Shown in pieces: positions 55,427-64,000 of a stretch of 64,000 nucleotides of DNA (positions within the stretch are counted from its first letter, which is position 1; each line of letters opens with the position of its first letter). The position numbers and the translations under genes are program-made. Source of the stretch: Cladopsammia gracilis (taxonomy: Eukaryota; Cnidaria; Anthozoa; Scleractinia; Dendrophylliidae). The stretch spans positions 248,001 through 312,000 of the forward strand of contig JAJGOT010000349.1 in assembly GCA_022457155.1 (NCBI GenBank), written 5' to 3'. The notes beneath the pieces are model-generated. The model saw only the letters and a program-made list of their open reading frames with translations. It did not search any database and had not been told where the DNA came from.

Positions 55427-57157
55427 GTTCAAAGCAAAAATACTCCGTGACCGGCAGTCTGTAAGTATTACCAATTTTAAGGCAATCTACTCATGTATTC
55501 GATTTATAGTACGCTCCTTGTTTAGTCGGCTGAGACGTTTACGATTATAGTCGTCTATTTGTAGTGCGAATTTTTCTTTACGCTCTGCACCCTACTCAAA
55601 TTTCTAAGTCTGATGATGTCAAAATTAATTGAGTAGAGTGCCGAGCGGTCAGAAAAATCCGCACTACAAATAGACGGTTATAATCGTAAACGTCTCAGCC
55701 GACTAAACAAGGATAGCGTAGTATAAATCGAATACATTGAGGAGATTGACTTGAAACGGAATGAATTTTTGAAAGAACGTTGAATGAACATCAGTGCTAC
55801 AGCTAAAAATGTTTGGGAAGTGACTTGTACGGAGTCGAGCGCGAGAATCGCTAACAAATGCTATTTTTGTAATTATAAGCTTAACTTCGGGTGTTAAAAT
55901 TTCTTGTAGCAGCTTTTAACCGCTGGCGAGTTACTTTGCTGATATAAGTTAAGTTTATTTTTAGTTATTTATTTATTTATTTATTTTTTTTTTTCACGAA
56001 AGTTTCTCGGAGCCACCCCCTCGAAATGGGCCACTTCTCCCGTTATCATCAATTTATTCTTTTCCTTTTATTTTGGCGCCAAATTTCTTGCCTACCGGTA
56101 GGCAAGAAATTTGGCCGCGCGATACAAAGGTATGTGAAATTTGCCGACTTTGCGGAGCTATATCTTCATTATTTTACAAGATATCGCTTTTAAACTCGGC
56201 CACTTTACTAATTTTGAGATGCTTTTCCCAGCAGTGTCGATGGATTTTTGCTATCAGGCCCATATAAAATTTGGGAAAAACCGTGATAAGGCCTATAGTA
56301 TTAACAGGGAGAAATTTGTCTTGTTTTTCACTGAGTAGAGTTTCCCAAGCATCTCCGGACTTTGTAAACTAATCTGGTTTCCGCGAATTTCTGTTTCTTT
56401 TTACTCATAAACTTACCCATTTTCTGAGAATTTGTTGGCGTGTAAAAGTTTATAATTTCACAAGTAAACATTCGATCTACGCATTTCAGTGAAAGGCACT
56501 GGAGCATGACACTGCATTTCCACGCGACCACAAAAGAACAAAAAACTGCGAAATGAAATCATATCAGATGCTAAGCTTCACTGCCAGTTTACACGATATC
56601 AGTGAATCTGCTTCATCTGTGGAAAATAGGTAGTAAACACAAATCTGAATCCACCAAAAACCAAAATTCTAACAGTGAAAAACTGATAAACTATGAACGC
56701 AGAATTCGAAAATTTCAGCCAGCTTGGGAAAAAAGAACCCCCCTGGGTTGAATTTAACGAGGAGAACGAAATGTTTTGCGTTGTATAACGCAAATACCCG
56801 ACGGTGGCCGATATCATAAAGTTGTTATTTAAAAATAAACACAAAAGATCTAGTAGGTTATAAAATTTGTTTTACCGCTACATTTTTAATTTATTCTTTT
56901 TTTAATTGATTCATTCTTTGAACGAGCGAATTTCACTTTCCGACAACCAAAATCTGAGTGGCACTTGTCCAATGGACAAGTGGAAAGAAAAAAAGTTTTT
57001 TGCCTTGATAAGTTAAGTTTATTTTTATCTATTTCTTTATTTTTTTTTTTTTCACGAAAGTTCCTCGGATCCCATTATCATCAATTTATTCCTTTTCTTT
57101 TATTTTGAAGCAGAACGTTTCAAAAAAAAAGCGTGGATATTCTGCATTATAAACAAT

Positions 57158-58059
57158 TAAGAATAAATATCAGCGATATAAAAACATGACGTTTCGGCGA
57201 CGACATGTCACCATTATCAAATGTAAAATTATTTGTGAAGTCGAAAGTGTGAAAATAAATAAATAAAAGATGCGAAGATGAACGAAAGAATGTGGCTTAA
57301 TTAACTAAACAGTTTCGCTGGTATGGAGTCTTTTTGAGTGTTAAGAGACGGACTCTTTTTCCTTATCAATAGCATCTCATAAATAAGGCACTCAAACTTT
57401 CCGCGGCATTTCTTTAGGATGGTAAATTGCTCATGAAGATTGTACGGTCTTTGGTTATGTTCGTACTTAAGGTGTTTGCCGATGGCAGAATATTTGTGTT
57501 CCTCGTTCGCAGACAGCTAAGCGACCTTGGAAAGAAAATCGATCGTGTATTACAACCAGTTTTCACAAGTAGGAAAATCTCTGAAGATTTGAAAGTCACG
57601 GAAACAAAGCCCTCACTAGTTAACCAACAAAGCGTTGTGTATGAATTTAAATGTAATTCGTGCGATGCGAATTATATAGGCTACACGTGCCGTCACCTCC
57701 ACCTTCGCATTGAGGAACACAAATATTCTGCCATCGGCAAACACCTTAAGTACGAACATAACCAAAGACCGTACAATCTTCATGAGCAATTTACCATCCT
57801 AAAGAAATGCCGCGGAAAGTTTGAGTGCCTTATTTATGAGATGCTATTGATAAGGAAAAAGAGTCCGTCTCTTAACACTCAAAAAGACTCCATACCAGCG
57901 AAACTGTTTAGTTAATTAAGCCACATTCTTTCGTTCATCTTCGCATCTTTTATTTATTTATTTTCACACTTTCGACTTCACAAATAATTTTACATTTGAT
58001 AATGGTGACATGTCGTCGCCGAAACGTCATGTTTTTATATCGCTGATATTTATTCTTAA
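57158..58059 (+). mobile_element. Penelope-like retroelement remnant with inverted arms
   Basis: The arms 57158-57504 and 57712-58059 (about 348 bases each) are near-perfect inverted copies around a 207-base unique spacer. Both carry the motif CGCCGAAACGTCATG of Penelope-type terminal repeats. The right arm plus spacer codes for the GIY-YIG endonuclease listed separately. This is an RT-less 3' fragment in an inverted partial-copy arrangement typical of the group. Confidence 0.75.
57427..57915 (+). pseudogene. Penelope-like element GIY-YIG endonuclease C-terminal fragment
   Basis: From about residue 30 the reading enters RT tail sequence (RRQLSDLGKKIDRVLQPVF) and then a GIY-YIG domain: VVYEFKCNSCDANYIGYTCR, HLHLRIEEHK, with Arg and His positions of the family and a CxxC before it. 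It ends SLNTQKDSIPAKLFS. Upstream of 57505 it reads the inverted arm, so the first 26 or so codons are not authentic. The RT is missing. Confidence 0.7.
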
Positions 58060-58382
58060 ATGTATATCTAAATCTTTCATTATTAGAAATTATAAACAAT
58101 TAATCTAAAAAAAAATTCAATTTCCCATTTTCAATTTCCCATTTCAATTTCCCATTCCCCATTCCCCATTCCCCGTTTTAGTAACATCCTAACGGCAACG
58201 TGCTCAATGCAAATTTGGAAAAAGCAAAACATGTTTTACCGTCTCGCTCAGTCACGTGCCGTGATCCCAATGCAGCCTTGCGGAATCATGCTTTTTTGCA
58301 CTTGAATTGAACGGAATGTTCTTCTCTGAAAAAATAATTTCTTTGTTTTAGAAAACCTCACTAAAGGTGAAAAACAAGCATG

Positions 58383-58512
58383 TTTTTGACCAGTCCCTCG
58401 GGGATATGTGATATATTCCCCTCGTGGCGTTTCCTCGGGCTACGCCCTCGGGTAGGCCACGAAGGGAATGTGTCAACTTATCAAATATCCCCTCGCTCCA
58501 GGTCAATAACCC
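58383..58512. mobile_element. Hairpin MITE (GACC-TCCCTCGGGGATAT)
   Basis: The left part (GACCAGTCCCTCGGGGATAT, ATTCCCCTCGTGGC) faces the right (GCCACGAAGGGAAT, ATATCCCCTCGCTCCAGGTC). Confidence 0.55.
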
Positions 58513-58689
58513 TTACTTGCCAGAATTTTTTATTAGTACTAGTAAAGTATTTTAAAAACTTTGTAATTATACGAATTCCCCATTTTTCGTCCTCTTTCAT
58601 TCTGATACAAAGAACAAGATATGATCCAGAAGAAACTTGACACTGGTGCTAAAAGACAAGAACCGCTCAAGGGGGCGTGTCAACAGCGA

Positions 58690-58800
58690 GTTGAGAACAA
58701 ATAAAATGAAAGGCTGATCGTACAGTAAGGAATATATTTTTAACCGATTAATTTCGAACGGCAAGGCCGTTCTTCTTCAGGGTATAACCGTACCAAAAGA
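58690..58800 (-). mobile_element. Penelope-type terminal fragment with hairpin
   Basis: On the minus strand CCTGAAGAAGAACGGCCTTG, CCGTTCGAAATTAATCGG at 58744-58781 shows the CTGAAGA, stem, GAAA arrangement. Coding parts are absent. Confidence 0.4.
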
Positions 58801-58811
58801 AAAAACGTTAT

Positions 58812-59189
58812 GGCCCTGTCACACTATTGCGTATCGTACTGGCGTATGCCAGCGTATGAAAAATATCACTTATATGCTGGTATACGCTGTCATACGCTAG
58901 GGGTACGTTAGGCATAGGTTGTATACGTTTCAATCATGGTCGCATACGGTGGCATACGCTGGCATACGGCGAGGCAGAAAAAATTTTTAAGCATGCTTAA
59001 AAATTTTGTGCGTATTTTTTCGGACGTATAGTTTATACTCTAAGCATACGCTAGGCATACGCTGAATACGCTAGAAGTTCGTTACTCATAGGTCAAGTAC
59101 GCTGGTTATTTTGTGCGTATGAAAATTATTTTATGAATTTCCAGACGCAACTCATACGTTTCTCTCATACGCAATAGTGTGACAGGGCC
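58812..59189. mobile_element. GCATACGCT-word element (378 bp)
   Basis: The ends GGCCCTGTCACACTATTGCG, TAT and ATACGCAATAGTGTGACAGG, GCC are inverted. The interior repeats GCATACGCT or its inverse many times and has a 28-base perfect palindrome (AAAATTTTTAAGCATGC and inverse) at its middle. Confidence 0.7.
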
Positions 59190-59716
59190 TTTAGAGATTA
59201 GAATAGCTAGTTGAGTTGAGAATAGCGAGTTGAAAGTATAAGTAGGATACGACACGACAGGACATGAAGTATCCAACAAGTGTTCGATGAACATAATACG
59301 GAACTCTGCAAAAATGAAAATTAAAGTTCTTGTCATCTGCCCTCCGCATTTTGACCATTTTCCTATCAACCCTTTTTGCAAAGACCCACGATGCAGGACC
59401 CACGACCCTTGCGCATGCACGGCCACGATGGACACGCGACGCACATGACCCACCCACCCACCCATAAAATTTAGCCTCGCCCCGCTGTCGCAGACCTGTT
59501 GCAATGACTATTAAACGGCGCAGAACCTGTCACTTTGGCAATGTTTTATATTTAATGACATGCACGAAAGACGATCAAAATTTGCATATTCAGCAGTGTT
59601 TGTATTTGTCGGTGGATGAAAAAATATGTATTCCGAATTTGTGGCTTTTAACAAGGTTCAAGAAGAAAACGATAGTTTGTTCAAGAAAAAGGCCTGTTCC
59701 TTTTGTTTCGCGTGAC

Positions 59717-59798
59717 ACAACCTCGTTCCCAGGGTCTCTCATCTTCCCGCCTCCTGGAGCGGGGGCGGGAAGATGAGAGACCATAGGAACGAGGTTGT
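59717..59798. mobile_element. 82-bp palindromic MITE with 8-bp target duplication
   Basis: ACAACCTCGTTCCCAGGG to its inverse CTATGGAACGAGGTTGT-type end (CCATAGGAACGAGGTTGT). CGCGTGAC flanks both sides exactly (59709-59716 and 59799-59806), an 8-base target duplication as made by hAT-like transposases. Confidence 0.85.
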
Positions 59799-60128
59799 CG
59801 CGTGACAGTCCCCGAACTGGTTAGCAGTGTTTTTGTGTTGTTCGTCGGTAGCACATAAGAAACAGGTCAAAAATAGCGTAGTTTACCATGGTAAAAAAGA
59901 GTAAATGAGGGTCAAATGTACGACTGTTTGTACCACATCATAATATCGACTATTATCGACTCGCTGGGAATGGGAAACTGTTTTATCATGTAGTTCTAAT
60001 AAATATCTAGGGTTTTTAGAATTTTGACCCGTGGAAATATATTTTAAGCGGTCCTGTTGCAGTTATTCATAGCCGTGGTAAATTTCACGCGTAAAACTGT
60101 CACCGCACCACCATGGTGCCATCACGGC

Positions 60129-60193
60129 ACAACCTCGTTCCCAGGGCTTTTCCCTTCGAGAGAGGGGCGGGAAAAGCTCTGGGAACGAGGTTG
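60129..60193. mobile_element. 65-bp MITE of the same family
   Basis: ACAACCTCGTTCCCAGGG at the left and CTGGGAACGAGGTTG at the right. The flanks ATCACGGC and ATAACGGC match 7 of 8, an aged target duplication. Confidence 0.75.
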
Positions 60194-61204
60194 ATAACGG
60201 CAAAATCCAGTCTCGTGCTACCATCCTGAATAAAATTATTTTGGAAATAGGCTCTTTTAGTTGCGATGATTTATTTCACTAAGATTAGCAAGAATACTGG
60301 ATTTCAATGCTAGTAAGTAAAGTTTGTCAGCTCCCTTCAGTTTAAGTGTCATAATTTAATACGGCAACGAAGGAAGGAAATATGCTGATTCATACACATA
60401 CAGGCAGCCAAGGCAGACTTTTTTAAAGGGGAGTTACATGATAATATTTTCTCGCGCCACTAATTATCCGGCAGGCAAAGTTTTGAACAGCCTGCCCAGA
60501 CGTTCGAGCAGTAATACTACTGAAAACTAGGGCATTTATTATGGTTAACAGTGAGCTTTAATTGTCAAGACAATGTTTGACGCAGTTAATTTGCGCATGA
60601 AAAGGCGTGCAATACATTCAGATACAGTGGTCGTCACTGATATGATCGTCGAAAGACAAGTTCGGATCCAGGATTACGCCAAGGTCTTTGGCTGATTGCA
60701 CGTGGGAGATGTCCTTTCTCAACAGAGACAAACGAAATTCGTGAAGTTTCGAAGTCATCTGTTATCTGTCCCGAAAACGATTAATTTCGTATTATCTGGA
60801 TTAGCAATAACCGATTTCTAAAGCATCAGCTGCTCACCTCGAGGAGGTCTTCGTTCATCTCTGCAACAATCCGTCGAGTGTCTTGTAAATGAAAGGAAAC
60901 AAACAATTTTAGCTAATTTTGTATCGTCTACCGGTAACATTCAGTAGAGCAATTAGGGGCCTAGGATACATTCAACTGGAAGTTATTCTTTCATTCAGAC
61001 TAGCTGTGGATATTCAGGATGTGGCTTTGCGGCTTCATAGAATTGTTACTTTATTTACAAGACCCTTTAATAGGTTATATTCAGGCGATTCAGGTCAAGG
61101 TAAAACAGGTTTTTTTTCTTGTTGATATGACCGTGAGAGGAACATCTCATAAGACCGTAGATAACCCAGCTCTAGGAAATCGTGGTTAAAACAGACAACT
61201 TTTT

Positions 61205-61420
61205 TAACTTATCACTTTGAAGGTTTTTTGAATGTCGTGGCACACATTTTTAAATGACGCTGAATAAGGGCTTAGCCCGAAACGTTTGTGGTATAAATGA
61301 CATTTTATTTTTTTTTTTACACTTTTTTGAAAGGATTTACACCTTTTTACTTTAGGACAAAACCAGAGTGTCACTCATCACTGAAAAAACATTTTTGTTT
61401 TCTCCGTATTGCTTAACTTT
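61205..61420 (+). mobile_element. Penelope-type terminal fragment (CTGAATAAGGGCTTAGCCCGAAACG)
   Basis: The stem GGGCTTAGCCC lies between CTGAATA and GAAACG at 61261-61284, the arrangement of Penelope-type terminal repeats. It interrupts a right-edge tandem unit. Confidence 0.4.
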
Positions 61421-61523
61421 TTGGTACCAGTTCTACCATTCATAAATGAAAATCGTCAGTTTCAAATATAGACCATCACGTACCTGTCGGTCATGACTCA
61501 TCTTTAATTACCATCTAAACCGC

Positions 61524-61589
61524 CTCCTGGTTAGCTCAATTGATAGAGCACCGGTCTGCAGAGCGGGAGGTCTCGGGTTCGAACTCCGG

Positions 61590-61625
<36 letters not shown>

Positions 61626-61929
61626 TGAAGGTGCTGCCTTTGCTATGACATCGGCAAATGGTTAGACCTTCACGTGGCTCAGATGACCACGTAGAAATGG
61701 CGGTCCCGTCTCCCATGGGGACGTAAAAGAACCACTGATGACGTAACAAACCCTGGCTGTGACCACCCTCAGTGTTACTTGTTCATGGGTGGGGTGGGTG
61801 AGATGAGATCAACAATGGACCGATAGCGGCTGCCTGCGGCGCCTTCATAAGCTGAGGTCCGATCACATTCTCATAAGTGTATGTAAAGCGCCATGAGACA
61901 TGTGTGATATGTGCGCTATATAAGTCTTT

Positions 61930-61988
<59 letters not shown>
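61524..61988 (+). mobile_element. tRNA-derived SINE, copy 3 (second family)
   Basis: The tRNA-like head has GGTTAGCTCAATTGATAGAG (A box), GGTCTGCAGAGC (anticodon-loop region) and GGGTTCGAACTCCGG (B box). A body of about 330 bases ends in GTGCGCTATATAAGTCTTTG and an (ATT)n tail at 61932-61988. The head is embedded in a longer transcript unit, so it is not a functional tRNA gene. Confidence 0.75.
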
Positions 61989-61995
<7 letters not shown>

Positions 61996-62030
61996 ACTAT
62001 TATCTAAATATCAAATCCCTACCCGAGAAC

Positions 62031-62450
62031 CCGGGGGGGGGGTACTCAACAAAGTTTTGTACGGGGATGCTCCGCCCCGAGGTCCAAACCCTTACCCTTT
62101 CATATACCGTTTTTGACAGAAAAGGTACCCCTTTCATATACCCTTCATTGAAAATGGCACCCCTTTCACATACCTTTCATTGAAAATGGTACCCCTTTAA
62201 GTGCGTCTGTTTGATATATTTTGAAAGGTCCTTTTTATAATACTTAAATGGCAGTTTTCCCTACCTGTTTTATGCTTCAACAGCGTGTTTTCGCTACCCT
62301 TTCCTATTCTTCCTGAAATCCCTACCCTTTCATATACTTCAACTCGTAAAATCCCGACCCTTTCATATACCTCCAGCCTCAAAAAGGTACCCCTTTCGGG
62401 CGGAGCATTCCCGTATAGCCCATTATAGAGAGTACCCCCCTCCCCCGGGC
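62031..62450. mobile_element. G-run element, copy 5 (most complete)
   Basis: CCGGGGGGGGGGTACTCAAC at the left and GAGTACCCCCCTCCCCCGGG at the right form a clear inverted pair. The interior repeats CCCTTTCATATACC on both sides of a unique middle (GTGCGTCTGTTTGATATATT). Confidence 0.75.
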
Positions 62451-64000
62451 CCGAGAAACGTGACCGGACAAGGTTGGGCCTATCACACTACACCGCTATA
62501 CACATTCATCGAACAAATGCATTTGTTAAGTTATTATTTCTTCCAGACTAGCGGTGGATATTGATGTGGCTTCCACATCGTCAATCTAGCCGGTGCAGTT
62601 GCTAAACTTTGCTATTGAAACTACAACACGAACGGATAATAAAAACGAAAACTAAACGCATTTAGCAGTGGACGGGTTTTAAGTCAGTTGTCATTCACTC
62701 TGACGCGATAGCGGTGGTTTAAGGGTGACGAGAATGGCCGGCGCGCCCCACATTAAGCATAAACGAACAATGTTACGTTATTTAGTAGACAATACGCTTG
62801 AATTGGTGTTATTCAAAAGATTTCTTTCAGATCACAGCTATTTCTCTCGTTGATAGCTAGGTCCTGTGAGAAGTTAATCTCATAGGACTCGTGTTAAGTC
62901 AGATCTTGGAAGTCGTGGCATCAATGAAACTCTTCAGATTCGTATGTAAACCATTGCAAACTTTTTTTGTAAGAAAGTTATGGTTCATCTTTACCGTGTA
63001 AATATATCAAATCCCATAAACCATCACTATAGACAATCATTTGCACAAATACTTTATTCCAGTGACGCCGGCTGTGGATAATGATGCCTCTGGCTGGCGC
63101 ACCCCACATTGAGCATCAACGAGAAATGTTACTTTATTTATATTGGCAGATGCTTGAAGTGGTGTTATTCACAAGATTGGTCTAGATCACAGCTATTTCT
63201 TTTGTTGACATTTCCCGTGAGAAGAATATCTCAAAAGACCATTCGTAATTCACGTATTCAAAGTGGTGGTTAAAAACGACAACTTTTTAGTACCCGTTTA
63301 CCATTCACAAACTCAACTCTTCAGATTCAAATGTAAACCATTACTACAAATCGTTTCTGTAACAAACACGATGGCTCATCCTTGCAATGCAATCCCTACC
63401 CGATGAACTTGACCGGACAAGGTAGGGCGTTTTTATCACACTCCACTATACAAATTCATTACAACATATACATTTGTGGCCTTATTCGTCTGCCAGACAA
63501 GTCGGTGGTGTATAATGGTGCGGTTTCGTATCGTCAATCTAGTGCAGTTGCTAAACTTAGCTAATGAAACTACAACGCGAACGAATAATAAACAAGACAA
63601 ATAAACCTACGATGCAGTAGACTGAGTTTACACTGTCAGTTGGCAGCTCGGACGTGTTCGCGGCTCGCGGTGACGAGCATGACCGGTGATCCCCACAATA
63701 AGCATCAACGAGAAATGTTTCTTTATTTACAAGACTCTTTAATAGGTTTTGCTCAGGCGATTCAGGTCTAGATAAAATAGGTATTTCTCTTGTTGATGTG
63801 ATCGTGAGAGGAACATCTCATAAGACCGTAGATAGCCAAGCTCTAGGAAATCATGGTTAAAACAGACATTTTTTTAGTACCCTTCTACCCTTCTACCATT
63901 CATAAATGAAAATCGTCAGGTTCAAATATAGACCATCACAAACCTTTTTGGATAAGAAAGTCCGTCATGACTCATCTTTACCATGTAAATATCAAATTAA

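Larger units (their letters stand above)
54818..58188. mobile_element. Nested 3.4-kb inverted structure with minisatellite ends
   Basis: The outer ends GATGTTACTAAAACGGGG and its inverse lead into (GGGGAAT)n and (GAAATTGAAATGG)-type minisatellites. Inside is a palindrome of about 1.1 kb (54955-56085, arms of about 500 bases), a 38-base perfect palindrome at 56078-56115, and a Penelope-like palindrome (57158-58059) inserted in the right arm. Confidence 0.6.
60900..64000. repeat. Diverged tandem repeats at the right edge
   Basis: Blocks recur in the same order and orientation: TTATTTACAAGACCCTTTAA and AGGCGATTCAGGTCAAG (61050) again at 63723; GAGAGGAACATCTCATAAGA (61134) again at 63806; TTGACCGGACAAGGTAGGG (63409) resembling 62459; CACATTAAGCAT or CACATTGAGCAT at 62751, 63104 and 63690. 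Period is roughly 0.9 kb. Interruptions are a Penelope-like piece (61205-61420), a SINE (61524) and a G-run element (62031). Confidence 0.55.

Noticed and set aside
59106..59504. 132-codon minus-strand ORF
   Set aside because: It overlaps the GCATACGCT element and shows no family features.
61524..61600. Functional tRNA gene
   Set aside because: It is the tRNA-like head of a SINE with body and (ATT)n tail.

Overview
The window is nuclear DNA from an animal, most probably a cnidarian and plausibly a stony coral. It is AT-rich and intron-dense. It carries one long, well-conserved WNK kinase gene, the end of a CUB-domain gene, and a thick layer of palindromic MITEs, Penelope-like, DIRS-like and LINE fragments, tRNA-derived SINEs and pogo/Tigger-like elements. 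The species is not determined from the sequence; the taxon is inferred from the mix of gene and repeat types.

Layout. At 1-3165 on the + strand lie the last two exons of a CUB-domain protein whose C-terminus looks like a GPI-anchor signal; the 2.9-kb intron between them is filled by a LINE fragment, a GATCG-word element and a MITE. From 3.2 to 8.2 kb is an intergenic gap between convergent genes, with MITEs, a SINE and poly-C tracts. From 8230 to 37861 on the - strand is the complete coding region of a WNK (with-no-lysine) Ser/Thr kinase in 13 coding exons. Every GT-AG junction keeps phase, giving about 1655 residues: kinase domain, PF1 and PF2 domains, two RFxV motifs and a coiled-coil/poly-Q tail. 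Its introns carry pogo-like, foldback and 'word-repeat' elements. From 38 to 64 kb no host gene was found. This part holds an L1/Tx1-like LINE tail, a tandem array of about 1.4-kb composite units (42.96-47.19 kb), a decayed DIRS-like reverse transcriptase/RNase H region (47.97-49.25 kb), several nested inverted structures (50.76-54.61 and 54.82-58.19 kb), a Penelope-like GIY-YIG remnant inside the second, three SINE copies across the window, and diverged tandem repeats at the right edge.

The WNK gene stands alone functionally. In animals WNK kinases phosphorylate SPAK/OSR1, which bind RFxV motifs and control cation-chloride cotransporters. The most unusual signal is in the repeats: at least nine elements or element groups, most of them bounded by inverted ends, are each filled with their own short word (for example GATCGCTAC, AACGGCT, GCGAGCA, GCATACGCT, TAGTCGCAAA, CCCTTTCATATACC), repeated in one or both orientations. 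This shared design may reflect arrays of transposase-binding sites.
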